From Saprospiraceae bacterium (GTDB lineage: Bacteria; Bacteroidota; Bacteroidia; Chitinophagales; Saprospiraceae): DNA of 64,000 nt. This document shows positions 1 through 10,300 of the stretch, in pieces. The position numbers and the translations under genes were made by a program. The stretch is taken from contig JABARE010000001.1 of NCBI GenBank assembly GCA_019187365.1, positions 372,001 to 436,000 of the forward strand, in the 5' to 3' direction. Within the stretch, counting starts at the first letter, position 1, and each line of letters opens with the position of its first letter. A model generated the notes under the pieces. That model was given only the letters and a program-made list of their open reading frames with translations, was not told where the DNA came from and made no database searches.

Positions 1-1506
1 TTCATGATGCGACAAACCATTGTGGTCATGTCGAGGCTTATCGAGCGCGACATACGGGAGGAAGTATTTGCCCATTATCTCCGGCTGGATGCCGCATTTT
101 ATAAGAGAAACAAGACCGGTGACCTGATGTCTCGCATTGTAGAAGACGTCAACAAAGTACGCATGTACCTGGGGCCTGCTATGCTCTACGGAATCAACCT
201 CATCAGTCTGGTGATCATCGTCATTTTTACCATGTTCCAGGTGAATTCAAAGCTGGCATTTTACACATTGCTTCCGCTTCCGGCACTTTCATACATCATA
301 TATGTAGTCAGCAATCAGATCAACATCAAAAGCGAGATCATTCAGAGACAACTTGCGGCATTGACAACCAAAAGCCAGGAATCCTTCAGCGGAATTCGCA
401 TAATAAAGTCGTACGCATTGGAAAATTTTTGGTCGAACGATTTTGCAAGGGCGTCTGAAGACTACAAGTCACATACCCTGGCTCTTGCACGCATTGATGC
501 CTTCTTTTTCCCCTCCATGTTGATGTTGATCGGATTGTCCACGCTGATTTCGATCTACATGGGTGGGATTCATGCCATGGACGGCAGCGTAACACCCGGG
601 AACATCGCCGAATTTGTAATTTATGTAACGATGCTTACCTGGCCGATCTCGGCCATAGGCTGGGTTGCTTCGATCATACAACAGGCAGAAGCCTCGCAGA
701 AAAGAGTCAACGATTTTCTACATACCCAAGCTTCCATTGTGGAAGCCCCGGAATGTTTACCCATGCCAGAGCGCCCCTCTTTTGAATTTCGGGCAGTGAC
801 GTTTCGGTATCCGGACAGCGGGATACTTGCTGCCCATGACATTCATCTGAGCATTGCTCCCGGTCAAAAGGTGGGTATTGTCGGCCGGACAGCCTCCGGG
901 AAGACAACCGTTGCTGACTTATTGCTCCGGATATACGAACCAGACTCCGGGACGCTCCTCGTTAACGGCGTCGATATACGCCAAATATCGCTTACACAGC
1001 TTAGGGAATCGGTTTCCTATATCCCCCAGGATGTTTTTCTTTTTTCAGATACCATCTCCGAAAACATCCGTTTTGGCAACGCCAGGCTTACTCAAAACGA
1101 AATCGTTGCAGCCGCAAAAGATGCTTGCATCCACGATGAAATTTCAGGTTTTGCAGAAGCTTATGAATCGGTGCTTGGAGAAAGGGGGGTCAATGCATCG
1201 GGCGGACAAAAGCAACGCATCAGCCTTGCCCGAGGGCTTGCAAAATCATCCGCTCTACTCATCATGGACGATTGCCTGTCGGCGGTCGACGCACAAACTG
1301 AATTGGCCTTCCTGGATCAGCTGAATTCGACGCTAAAAGGTCGCTCCCTGTTATTCATTACCCAGCGACTCCGACAGACCCGCTACCTGGATTACCTATA
1401 TGTCTTCGAACAGGGTCATATTGTCCAGGAAGGCAGCTTCCAGGAATTGGTGAGCCACCCGGGACTGTTTAAGACCCTTTACGACCTTGAAAATCAAAAT
1501 ATTTAG
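1..1506 (+). CDS. ABC exporter half-transporter (membrane domain plus ATPase), 5' truncated
   Basis: The reading frame is open from base 1, so the window cuts off the N-terminus (roughly the first 80 residues of a usual 580-600 aa half-transporter). The visible part has about five hydrophobic membrane segments, then an ATPase domain with Walker A GIVGRTASGKTT (near 874-909), Q-loop IPQD, signature ASGGQKQR (near 1195) and D-loop SAVDAQTE. The Walker B is LLIMDDCLSAVD, with Asp where the catalytic Glu normally sits, and the H-loop reads ITQRLRQT, with Gln instead of His. These are features of the degenerate half of heterodimeric MdlA/YheI-type exporters. By inference it pairs with a second half-transporter that would hydrolyse ATP. 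The substrate cannot be read from the sequence. The family is certain; the degenerate-partner role is inferred. Confidence 0.9.
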   Translation, partial: FMMRQTIVVMSRLIERDIREEVFAHYLRLDAAFYKRNKTGDLMSRIVEDVNKVRMYLGPAMLYGINLISLVIIVIFTMFQVNSKLAFYTLLPLPALSYIIYVVSNQINIKSEIIQRQLAALTTKSQESFSGIRIIKSYALENFWSNDFARASEDYKSHTLALARIDAFFFPSMLMLIGLSTLISIYMGGIHAMDGSVTPGNIAEFVIYVTMLTWPISAIGWVASIIQQAEASQKRVNDFLHTQASIVEAPECLPMPERPSFEFRAVTFRYPDSGILAAHDIHLSIAPGQKVGIVGRTASGKTTVADLLLRIYEPDSGTLLVNGVDIRQISLTQLRESVSYIPQDVFLFSDTISENIRFGNARLTQNEIVAAAKDACIHDEISGFAEAYESVLGERGVNASGGQKQRISLARGLAKSSALLIMDDCLSAVDAQTELAFLDQLNSTLKGRSLLFITQRLRQTRYLDYLYVFEQGHIVQEGSFQELVSHPGLFKTLYDLENQNI

Positions 1507-1556
1507 CAATTTCCGGTAATTTTAGCCTACTTTTACTAAGGAAATTAAATACAATA

Positions 1557-1895
1557 ATGGTGGAAGGCGGCAAAAACAACGACAACGTTTACTCCAAAAA
1601 GCTCAAAGCAGGCAAACGGAGAACCTACTTTTTCGACATTCGCAAAACAAAGTCGAATGATTTCTTCATTGCCATAACCGAGAGCACTAAAAAGTTCGAA
1701 GGGGACGGGTATGAGCGTCACAAGATTTTCGTTTACAAAGAAGACTTCAACCGATTCGTGGAAAATTTGCAGGAAGTTGTAAATGAGATCAAGGTCAAAT
1801 ACCTTCCCGATTTTGATTACGACGCCTTTGCACGGCGTGAAGAAGAATGGCAAAACAGTCACAACGACGAAGTGAAAGATGAACCTTCCTGGTAA
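1557..1895 (+). CDS. PUR-alpha-like nucleic-acid-binding protein (DUF3276 family)
   Basis: A 112-residue protein with the single PUR-repeat pattern of the DUF3276 family: basic KAGKRRTYFFDIRKTKSND, then a beta-rich ITESTKKFEGDGYERHKIFVY and a helix FNRFVENLQEVVNEI, ending in an acidic tail. Family members bind single-stranded DNA or RNA and are widespread in Bacteroidota, usually as one short protein per genome. The cellular role is unknown. The gene lies 50 bases after the ABC exporter on the same strand. A partial promoter-like TACTTTTA at 1528-1535 (last base off consensus) could drive it separately. Family assignment is strong; function is only biochemical by analogy. Confidence 0.85.
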   Translation: MVEGGKNNDNVYSKKLKAGKRRTYFFDIRKTKSNDFFIAITESTKKFEGDGYERHKIFVYKEDFNRFVENLQEVVNEIKVKYLPDFDYDAFARREEEWQNSHNDEVKDEPSW

Positions 1896-2062
1896 ACCCA
1901 GGAATCCTCAGCTTTTAAACTCGGCTTTGTAGATCCTTCACCCAGAAGGTTGAGTTATTCAATTGCGCCAAACAAAATCCGCATTCATTACGGGTGGCCT
2001 GCCTTGGGTGAGCAAAAAAACCGTGTCGACGTTTCAAACGGGGCAAATGACCATCAAAAGAA

Positions 2063-2956
2063 TCAAAGCCCTTTATAGAGGCCTCTTCCGACCATTTCTG
2101 AAAATGCCTTGCTGACCGCCTCTTTGTCCTTCTGGTAGGTGACACCGTACCATTGCGAACCTGCTTCAATCACGCGAACCTTCCTGCTTTCTTTGTCGAT
2201 CAGGTGTTGAACAATTTCCGGGATATAGCATTCAGCAGATGGATCTCCGCCTGATCGCCTCAAAAAATCAACCAGGTATTGCTCTGCCTTATTAAAGAAA
2301 TCATTCCCAAATGCCCACATATTCATTGATACAAGAGCATTGGCATCGATCAAAACTGCTCTGTCATCGTGTAGATATGAAATGCGTTCCCCGCCAGTAA
2401 TATTTTTGCACTCTCTGATAGAAATGAGGTAACCATCTTCATCCACCTTGCATACGCCCCTGTTAACAGATCCATTCTCGGAAAGCGTGTCCACAATGGA
2501 GTACCCCACCAGCGCATCTTCGCGATAAGGGTTCAATGCGCCAAACAAGCTGCACATGGCATTGCGTCCGTAAAAGTCATCCGCATTGATCACCCCAAAC
2601 GGGCCGTCTACCCTATCCTTTGCAACCCAAACAGCATGACCCGTACCCCAGGGTTTTTCACGCGAACCCTGCACATTAGCCGGATGATTGGGTGGCAGCA
2701 TATCCGTTTCCTGAAAGGCATAATCCATTTGTATGCGCCCCTCCCATCTCTTCTCCATACGCTTGCGAAATTCTGCCCCAAAAGAGCTCCTGACCACAAA
2801 CACGACACGGCGGAATCCAGCCAGAATGGCGTCATAAATTGAAAAGTCAAGGATCATTTCGCCGTTGGGACCAAAGACGTCAAGTTGCTTCAGTCCGCCA
2901 TAACGGCTGCCCATTCCAGCAGCCAGTACCAACAATACAGGATCCTTGCCTTCCAT
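2063..2956 (-). CDS. GT-A fold sugar nucleotidyltransferase-like protein
   Basis: The chosen ATG at 2956 gives 297 residues starting MEGKDPVLLVLAAGMGSRYG. This contains the NTP-transferase signature LAAGMGSRYGGLKQ followed by FGPNGEMILDFSIYDA. An acidic FGVINADDFYG motif about 120 residues in is the expected metal/nucleotide site. The frame stays open 26 residues further upstream, but that stretch contains the promoter box at 2974-2981, so the longer start is rejected. The family resembles glucose-1-phosphate uridylyl- or thymidylyl-transferases, but no recognisable sugar-specific motif is visible. In Bacteroidota this family usually stands alone with an unknown sugar substrate. It is transcribed divergently from the ferredoxin-NADP reductase. 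Confidence 0.82.
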   Translation of the reverse strand: MEGKDPVLLVLAAGMGSRYGGLKQLDVFGPNGEMILDFSIYDAILAGFRRVVFVVRSSFGAEFRKRMEKRWEGRIQMDYAFQETDMLPPNHPANVQGSREKPWGTGHAVWVAKDRVDGPFGVINADDFYGRNAMCSLFGALNPYREDALVGYSIVDTLSENGSVNRGVCKVDEDGYLISIRECKNITGGERISYLHDDRAVLIDANALVSMNMWAFGNDFFNKAEQYLVDFLRRSGGDPSAECYIPEIVQHLIDKESRKVRVIEAGSQWYGVTYQKDKEAVSKAFSEMVGRGLYKGL

Positions 2957-2973
2957 AGGTTTAATTGCTCGCA

Positions 2974-2981
2974 CAAAAATA
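2974..2981 (-). promoter_or_regulatory. -7 promoter box for the nucleotidyltransferase
   Basis: Minus strand reads TATTTTTG, a full match to the Bacteroidota -7 consensus TAnnTTTG, 17 bases before the ATG at 2956. No clear -33 TTTG at standard spacing. Confidence 0.55.
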
Positions 2982-3177
2982 ATGCAGTTCAGCAAACCTG
3001 AATGACTGAGTCCCACCATAGAACTCGCGCTCAAATAGATCTTTAATGGGGGTATGCCGGAATGGTCCGGCCGGCCAAGGAAAGTCGAATAATTTCAAGC
3101 AAGCAATGCAATTCCGCCAATTGTGCTCGCAATTTAGCCTTACGTTGAGCCCACACACGCTAACAATAACCATGCAA

Positions 3178-3209
3178 TTTGCGAGAGAAGGGCAATTGAT
3201 TTAACTTTG
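3178..3209 (+). promoter_or_regulatory. Bacteroidota-type promoter for the ferredoxin-NADP reductase
   Basis: TTTG at 3178-3181 and TAACTTTG at 3202-3209 are separated by 20 bases, matching the -33/-7 pair TTTG-N19/20-TAnnTTTG. Only 7 bases separate the -7 box from the ATG at 3217, so the transcript would have almost no 5' leader. Confidence 0.7.
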
Positions 3210-3216
3210 TTGAAAT

Positions 3217-4203
3217 ATGCCAAACAGCACCGATATTCTCATTATTGGTGCAGGCCCCAGCGGTCTGTTTGCGGGCTTTAAGGCCGGTCAGCTCGGGTTG
3301 AGTGCACAAATCATAGACTCTCTTCCTCACCCCGGCGGTCAGCTCGTCGAGCTATATCCCTACAAAACCATTTCCGACATACCAGGAATCCCTTGTATTG
3401 AAGCCAAAGGTCTCGTCACCAAGCTCATGCAACAAATAGAGCCATATAATATACCCATGCACCTTGGCGAGCGCGTGGAAACCATGAGCTTCCACTCCGA
3501 TAAGTCCTTTGAGTTACAAACTTCGGCCGGTAGCCAATTGATCTGTCGCGCCATCATACTGGCGGCAGGCTTAGGCAGCTTTAATCCCAGGAAGCCGGAC
3601 TTACCAGGGATCCAGCATTACGAAAACAGAGGGGTCGAATACGCCATTCGCGATATTGAGAAGTACAGGAATAAAAACCTGGTGATCGCCGGAGGGGGCG
3701 ACAGCGCTTTGGATTGGTCCATCCAGCTTTCGGAGATTGCCTGCACCCTCAGCCTGGTCCACAGGAGGAGTGACTTTAGGGGGAATCCGGCCACCGCAAG
3801 CAGCGTCAGGCAGCTGGCAGCAAACGGGAAACTACAGTTACTCCTGAACGCGAACGTCACAGGGTTAGGTGGGAGAGATGTGCTGGAGTACGTAGAAATT
3901 CAATTTCCCGATCGTTCTTTCAAGCTGGATTGCGACTTTTTCCTGCCCCTTTTCGGACTTAGTCCAAAACTAGGCCCTATATCGACCTGGGGCTTTGAAA
4001 TGGATAAGGGGTGCATCCGCGTAAACCCAACAACCTGTCAAACCAACTTTCAGGGCATCTATTCCATCGGCGATTTGTGTAGCTACGATGGGAAACTAAA
4101 ATTCATTTTGAGTGGTTTCCAAGAGGCGGCTATTGCCATGCACGCAGCGTACGCGTACCTTAACGAAGGGAGACAGGCAAAAATCAGATATACAACGGAC
4201 TAG
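3217..4203 (+). CDS. Ferredoxin--NADP+ reductase, thioredoxin-reductase-like (type 2)
   Basis: A 328-residue flavoprotein that moves electrons between NADPH and ferredoxin or flavodoxin in the cytoplasm. It has an N-terminal FAD-binding DILIIGAGPSGLFAGF, the GGQLVELYPYK segment, an NADP-binding VIAGGGDSALDWSI near residue 150, and a C-terminal FAD motif YSIGDLCSYDGKLKFILSGF. It lacks the redox CxxC of thioredoxin reductase in the NADP domain, which points to the YumC-like ferredoxin-NADP reductase group. The length is typical for that group. The gene is monocistronic with its own promoter and is followed by a 184-base gap in which I see no gene. Confidence 0.88.
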   Translation: MPNSTDILIIGAGPSGLFAGFKAGQLGLSAQIIDSLPHPGGQLVELYPYKTISDIPGIPCIEAKGLVTKLMQQIEPYNIPMHLGERVETMSFHSDKSFELQTSAGSQLICRAIILAAGLGSFNPRKPDLPGIQHYENRGVEYAIRDIEKYRNKNLVIAGGGDSALDWSIQLSEIACTLSLVHRRSDFRGNPATASSVRQLAANGKLQLLLNANVTGLGGRDVLEYVEIQFPDRSFKLDCDFFLPLFGLSPKLGPISTWGFEMDKGCIRVNPTTCQTNFQGIYSIGDLCSYDGKLKFILSGFQEAAIAMHAAYAYLNEGRQAKIRYTTD

Positions 4204-4387
4204 TCCTTGCGTGCCCATCGAGTGACTACAAGTCATCGTTTGCAGGGTACTGTAAATTATTATTTAAGCTTGTGTCAGAACGATCCTGATATAAAGTGGA
4301 TTTTATGTCCTGCCAGGCAATGGGAAGCTGTCGAATACAGTGAGTAGTTTTCAATGGTTCTTTCAATATCTCTAGCAAGGTGAAGCC

Positions 4388-5236
4388 TCATAGTTTCTCC
4401 GTCATACGTGCCACAACGACCTCAAATATCATGGATCTGATTCGAGGTACAGAAAAGTATTTAACGGCATCTTGAAAGCGCAGTTCAACTGAGTACGTCG
4501 TAAGGTCTGCCCGCAATTGTTCAATCCTGACCTCAATATCGACTATCCGCTCTCCGCCCGGACATAGCCGTGCACTCGCTGCAATTATCTCTTTTAGATC
4601 ATCCAGTTGAACTCCATACCTCGATGGGATCTCTAGTTGAAACCTGCAGACATGCATGTCTCCCTGGCTATAGTTGGCAATGTCGCTGAAGTAGGCCTTT
4701 GAATTGGGAATGTTGATCAGCCGGTCATTTTCGAATAACACGATCTTATGGATATTCAGATCAACTACTCTACCCTGCTGGTCACCGATCTGGACGTAAT
4801 CTCCAATGGCGATATCCCTGCTAAAACTAAAATTGATTCCACAAATTACGTCGAGCACCAGCTCTTTGCTGATGATGGCAATAGCCGCTGCAACAATGCT
4901 AAGCGCCGTAAACAACTCTTTAATATGCAAACCAAAAAACCCAAAAAACATAGCCACTAATGCCATTACCGTAAGCATGTAGTAAATGTTTTTTAATCCG
5001 ATGATGACGTTGTCGGAATATTTGCGGCCTTGTTTCTTCCTTTTCCTGTAAATAAACTGGGAAAAGCGGATCAGCAAATTCAAACCAAGCCAGAAAATCA
5101 GGAAACTCAGGAGTGCGTTCAGCATGCTCGATTTTCCAACAAACTCCTTAAAATCAGGATAGAGATAACCTTCACGCAAAAGGATCAGTGCCGAGATCAG
5201 CAAGGTTTTGAAGAAAAAAGAAAGAAAGACCATCAT
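4388..5236 (-). CDS. MscS-family mechanosensitive ion channel
   Basis: ATG at 5236 gives 282 residues beginning MMVFLSFFFKTLLISALILL. The frame stays open another 33 residues upstream, but that part overlaps the PorE-like gene and is not membrane-like. Four hydrophobic segments are visible. The last, ALSIVAAAIAIISKELVLDV, runs into INFSFSRDIAIGDYVQIGDQ, the pore helix and first beta strand of the MscS soluble domain. A mixed alpha/beta cytoplasmic domain follows. The family opens under membrane tension to release solutes during osmotic downshock. It sits 41 bases downstream of the PorE-like gene on the same strand and is probably co-transcribed with it. Confidence 0.85.
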   Translation of the reverse strand: MMVFLSFFFKTLLISALILLREGYLYPDFKEFVGKSSMLNALLSFLIFWLGLNLLIRFSQFIYRKRKKQGRKYSDNVIIGLKNIYYMLTVMALVAMFFGFFGLHIKELFTALSIVAAAIAIISKELVLDVICGINFSFSRDIAIGDYVQIGDQQGRVVDLNIHKIVLFENDRLINIPNSKAYFSDIANYSQGDMHVCRFQLEIPSRYGVQLDDLKEIIAASARLCPGGERIVDIEVRIEQLRADLTTYSVELRFQDAVKYFSVPRIRSMIFEVVVARMTEKL

Positions 5237-5277
5237 AGCTGCAAATATCCCAAAATCCCGGCAATCCAAAGAGTGGT

Positions 5278-7233
5278 TCAGGGAATAAGCTGGAATGTGG
5301 AGCGTCGGTTTGCCTGGTGCTGACTTTCCGAACATTCTTCACACAAACAGTTCACTGCTGGAAATTCGTGACCAAAACCCCGAAACTCGATTCTCGAGGA
5401 GTCAACCCCGGCACGAATCAACCATTCTGCTGCTGCCTGAGCACGTCGCTCCGAGAGAACAGCGTTGTATTCGAGCCCACCTCTACAGTCGGTATGTGAA
5501 CCGATGAGCACTTTTGAACCGGGATTCAGGTTCATCATACTGAGAAGCAACTTTAACGGTTGCACAGCGTCTTCCCTAATTTCCCATTTATCAAAATCGT
5601 AATACAACTCGCGTAGCACAAATTCCCGGTTGTACACTAAGGGGACCATTTCGTAAACAAGAGGCAACAAAAGCGTAGAATCAGCCTTTAGACCATCCGG
5701 CCGGGATGGAGTCTGAAAGCGGATCTCGCGTTTCAAATATCCCCTTCGGCCAATAACAAATTTGTATTCTTCACCCGGAAGCAGCTTCAGTTTAAATGGA
5801 GGAGATGTTCGTTTAAACATGCGGAATCCTGACGTGGGATCGACAATCTCAATGCTGTCGAGGCCATTGTCCCTGTCTCGAAGTTCCCGCCCATGTTCCA
5901 CCAGCTGAATTTCTGCAAAGACATCAAACGCAAAATTGCTTTGTTCTTCCTTTGGTAACCCGGGACGCTCCCTAACCGCAATTTCATAAACGCGGTCCAA
6001 ACCATTGGAGCCGCGGTTTGATGAAAACTGAGCTTTGAGAACGACCCTATCTTCTTTTGAGGTATCCAATTGAGTTAAAAACAAAAAATCGTCGGCCTCG
6101 GAATTGATGGGGAACTTTAAATTATGCGGCGGGATCCAGTCATTTGAGTAAGCCTGATGCGATTTAAAGATATCCAGGCCTCCCATTCCAGGATGACCGT
6201 CGCTGCTGAAGTACAGGCTATCCCCGTGCCAAACAGGGAACACCTCGTTGTTTGGAGTATTCAACGGTCTGCCGAGGTTTTCCGGCTTGCTCCAGACCCC
6301 CTCACTTTTTATACTCCGGTACAAATCAAATCCACCCAAACCATCCGGGAAATCCGCACTAAAGATCAATACTGAGTCTCCTGATTTCACCGCAGGATGC
6401 ATGCAATTGACTGGTTCCTCCGTCAGATCAATAATTTCTGGCACTGACCAGCCGCCACCTTCCCGGGTTGACGAGTATATTCTGCAATAGAATTCATCAC
6501 CCTGGACTTCACCACAATAAGTAAAGTAAAGCTTATTCTGCTCTGGCAAGTAGGAAAACGCGCCGAAAGGATGCAATTCCATTTTTTTGTCCAGTTCAAG
6601 AGGCTTTACCGATCCATTTTCCATCTCAACCAGAAGGGAATGCGGTCTGTTTGTCCACCCAAACCTGTTATCTTTTGGGTTGTCATCCCGATTCCACTCC
6701 AACACACCTATCCATGAATCTTCTGTCAGTCGCAAAAACCCGTATTGACTGCCTTCGAGTCCGGGGAATTCAAGCTCTTTTAAATCATAAACATAAGATC
6801 CTGGAACGTTTTTCCATTCAACCATGAGTTTGCAAACGTTGATTTCACGACGCATTTCCTGCTTTCTTCCCGACTCATCTCCATACAGTGTAAAAGCCGA
6901 AGCAGCGGCATCGTATTCCCCATTCATTTTAAGCGAATGGGCATATTCAAGAAGGGCAGGCAAGCCGTAGTTATCCTCGTATGCCCGGTGAAACCAACGA
7001 AGAGCCTGCGCATAATCGCCATTAAATTTAGCGCACTTCCCCAGTTGGTAAGCCAATCTGGCTTTCTCCTCCTGAGTTGAAAGATTGAGGTATTCTGTCT
7101 GGTAAAGAGCCGCCGCCCGGGCATAGTGCTTTAGCTCGAATGCCTGGTCTCCTGTACACAACTTATATTGAGGGGAACATGCTGCTATGAACAGGCACAT
7201 CGTCAGAGACAGGGTGCAAAATTTGCAAAGCAT
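5278..7233 (-). CDS. PorE-like outer-membrane lipoprotein (TPR, beta-propeller, CRD, OmpA domains)
   Basis: This 651-residue protein starts with a lipoprotein signal (MLCKFCTLSLTMCLFIAACS; Cys19 in lipobox FIAAC). TPR-like helices occupy about residues 28-115, followed by PD40/WD40-like beta-propeller blades with ADFPDGLGGFDLY and SSDGHPGMGGLDIF (about 150-420). Then come a carboxypeptidase-regulatory-like beta sandwich (about 430-530) and an OmpA C-terminal peptidoglycan-binding domain (LYYDFDKWEIRE; HTDCRGGLEYN; SERRAQ). The order matches PorE, the lipoprotein that ties the type IX secretion complex to peptidoglycan. Many Bacteroidota carry several similar paralogues, so the exact T9SS role is inferred. 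It follows secDF on the same strand, which fits an envelope/secretion role. Confidence 0.78.
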   Translation of the reverse strand: MLCKFCTLSLTMCLFIAACSPQYKLCTGDQAFELKHYARAAALYQTEYLNLSTQEEKARLAYQLGKCAKFNGDYAQALRWFHRAYEDNYGLPALLEYAHSLKMNGEYDAAASAFTLYGDESGRKQEMRREINVCKLMVEWKNVPGSYVYDLKELEFPGLEGSQYGFLRLTEDSWIGVLEWNRDDNPKDNRFGWTNRPHSLLVEMENGSVKPLELDKKMELHPFGAFSYLPEQNKLYFTYCGEVQGDEFYCRIYSSTREGGGWSVPEIIDLTEEPVNCMHPAVKSGDSVLIFSADFPDGLGGFDLYRSIKSEGVWSKPENLGRPLNTPNNEVFPVWHGDSLYFSSDGHPGMGGLDIFKSHQAYSNDWIPPHNLKFPINSEADDFLFLTQLDTSKEDRVVLKAQFSSNRGSNGLDRVYEIAVRERPGLPKEEQSNFAFDVFAEIQLVEHGRELRDRDNGLDSIEIVDPTSGFRMFKRTSPPFKLKLLPGEEYKFVIGRRGYLKREIRFQTPSRPDGLKADSTLLLPLVYEMVPLVYNREFVLRELYYDFDKWEIREDAVQPLKLLLSMMNLNPGSKVLIGSHTDCRGGLEYNAVLSERRAQAAAEWLIRAGVDSSRIEFRGFGHEFPAVNCLCEECSESQHQANRRSTFQLIP

Positions 7234-7268
7234 TATACAGGAATATGCCTATTTGCAACGCAAAATCC

Positions 7269-7285
7269 CACCCGAATGTTGGGTG
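7269..7285 (-). terminator. Stem-loop between secDF and the PorE-like gene
   Basis: CACCC (7269-7273) and GGGTG (7281-7285) form a 5-bp stem with a 7-base loop. On the minus strand it is followed by GGATTTTGC, only a weak T tract. It may reduce read-through from secDF or protect the processed mRNA. Confidence 0.3.
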
Positions 7286-7344
7286 ATCTCAATCCAAATC
7301 AAGTCTTGCGACGAGGGCCATACCCATGGACAAACTTACCAGGA

Positions 7345-10300
7345 TTATACCTTTGACAGTTGCCGGGTCACCTTCTGTTGCGTCTTTTTCGCAGCGAATT
7401 TCAGGTTTTTGGACAAATCGACCACAATGGGAGCTGCGACAAAAATGGAAGAATAGGTCCCTACAAGGATACCTACTACCAATGCGAAACAAAATCCTTT
7501 GGTGCTGGCTCCGCCAAAGAAGAACAGAATGATGATGGTCAGCAAAGTAGCCAAAGAGGTATTGACGGTACGCGACAAGGTCAGCGAAATGGCGTCATTG
7601 ACCAATTCCTTATCAGTCTTTTGCGATTCTATACCGAGTATTTCCTTAATGCGGTCAAAAACGATCACCGTATCGTTGATCGAGTAACCTATGACCGTCA
7701 GTACAGCAGCTATCAGTGCCTGGTCAACCTCCATGGAAAATCCAAACAGACCGTGAAAGAGCGAAAATGCTCCGAGCGTGATAATTGTGTCGTGTGCGAG
7801 GGCTATAACGGCACCCGCGCTGTACTGCCATTTGTAAAATCTGAACAGGATGTACACGAAGATCACTATCAGGGCAATGATGATCGCCTTTACGGCAGAG
7901 TCTTTGATGTCATCGGCAATGACTGGGCCAACCTGACTAAAGGATATAATGTGGGTTCCTGATGATTCGTTGTTGACAAAGTCTTCGTATTTGAGGTTAC
8001 CGCCGGAAAGCTCGTTTAATCCCTCATGCAGCTTCCTGTTCACCTGATCGGCGACATCCGGGCTGTTGTCGTTTATAAGGTAGGACGTCGTAATGTTGTA
8101 AGTATTGCGGGTATCGACGCTCTTGACGATCGGGCTGCTGCCAAAAGTCTTTCCTAGAATCTGCCGGATGGATTCCGCATCGACAGCCTTGTCAAAGGTT
8201 ACGTTGTAGGAGTAGCCGCCTTTGAACTCTACGCCCAATTCAAACCCCCGCGTAAAAAATGAAATAAAACTGGCCAGGACGAGCAGGCAAGAAAATGCAT
8301 AAGCATATTTGCGCATTCCCATCCAGTTTAGGTTGACGTTTTTAAAAGCACGACGTGTAAGAGTACTTCCAAAAGCAACGGCATTTCCTTTGGTTCCCAC
8401 CCACCATTCCAGAATGAGGCGCGAAACCAACACTGCGGTAAACAATGAGAAAATGATACCGATGATGAGCACGATGCCGAAGCCCTTAATGGGACCGACG
8501 CCATAAATGAAGAGCACGATCGATGTGAGGATGGTAGTGACATTGGAGTCGATGATGGCAGAATAGGAATGTGCAAATCCTTCGCGGATGGCTTCCAGCA
8601 GACTTCGTCCGGCCGAAAGTTCTTCTTTGACCCGTTCGAAAATAACGACGTTGGCATCCACGGCCATACCCATGGTCAAAACGAGGCCGGCGATCCCTGG
8701 CAAAGTCAAAACGGTTCCCAGTGAGGCCAGTGTTCCCAGAATGAACAGAACATTTAAGAACAGCGCTAACACGGCAACAAAACCCGAGGTGGTATAATAG
8801 ACGATCATAAACAACATCACCAGAAGAAATCCTCCGATGATGGACCACAGAGACTTGCTAATATTTTCTTTCCCAAGGGAGGGGCCAACGAGGGACTCCT
8901 GAACGATCCTCGTCTTAGCCGGCAGTTTTCCCACCTGGAGAATGTTGGCCAGGTCCTTTGCTTCGTCGATGGTAAAGTTCCCGGAGATTTGTGAATTGCC
9001 CCCCAGGATGGGCCCTCGGACGCTGGGGCAGGATACGACCTCGTCGTCAAGCAAAATGGCTATCTCGCGGTTATTGTCGTTGGCGGCGCGGGTTGTCATC
9101 TCCCCCCAGATTTTTGCCCCTTTATTGTCCATGCTCAGCGAAACCACGACTTCTCCGGTCAGGTTATCCGGATTCGCAGAAGCCCGCGCAATCCGCTCTC
9201 CATCAAGAGGAGCAGCCGTTGCACCCGGCTTCTTCCGGATTGCGTAAACGTTGTATTTGTTTGACGGTTTTTGCTCACCCTGAATCTTATAGGGTTTGGC
9301 TTCGATCCGAAATTCCAGGTCTGTCGGGAAACTCGACTGTACTTCCGGCTTGTTCACCAGCTCCAAAAATCGGCCTCGGTTGGATTTTTCGACCGACCCA
9401 ATGATCGCGGTTTGGCCGGCAGCAGGGCTGGTAGGTGCAAAAATGCTGATGAGTGGCCCTTTGTCCGCAAGAGGGTCGGTGCGAACCGTATCCGTACCCA
9501 CCAAGGTGGAATCAAGCACGTTGCCCAATGAGTCGCGGGAATAATCGTAACGGTTTACAAGGGTATAGTCCTGCTGGGCAGTCGTAGTATCGCCCTTAAG
9601 TATGGCAGAGAGTTTTTTATCGGCATTTACAATACCATCAAAAACGCCCGGGTCTGTGTTGCGATAAACCTCCCAAAATTCGAGCTTGGCGCTTGCCTGC
9701 AAATAACGTCTGGCCCTTTCGGGATTGTCAATACCTGGAAGCTCAACAACGATCATATCACGGGCTTTGTCCAGAGAGACGTTGGGCTGAACGACACCCA
9801 GTTTATCAATGCGGTCCTTGAGCCTCTTAAACGTGAGGTCAACCGTTTCATTTGCAACTTCGCGAAGGACGCGTGAAACGTCGATGTCGGGAGTCTCGAA
9901 GTTGATCCTTTCCTTCAGAGAAGCCCCTCTGGAAAATATGGTAGCTAGCTTTTTACCTCCTGACTCCCTTTTGAATTCTTCAACAAAAAGGCTGATAAAG
10001 TCCTGCTGGCTATTCTTTAAGCGCTCATTGGCAAGCGTCAAAGCTTTTCGGAAGGCTGGATCCTGGCTGTTGCCTGAAAGCGAAATGATCAGGTCAGACA
10101 GGTCAATTTGCAAAATAGTACTCATGCCCCCCTTCAAATCCAATCCCAAAGCGAGCTGCTGCTTTTTGAGGTCCGGGTAGGTGTAGTCCTTGATGAGAGG
10201 AATGCTGAAAATTTTATCACCCGAAATGGAATCGAGGAATCTGGCCCTGGCCGTTTTTGTAGCAGCATGGCGTGCCGTCTCGTCCCCGATGGCTGAGGTG

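Noticed and set aside
4204..4387. Small hairpin TGACT/AGTCA after the ferredoxin reductase as terminator
   Set aside because: Five-bp stem without a following T tract; too weak to call.
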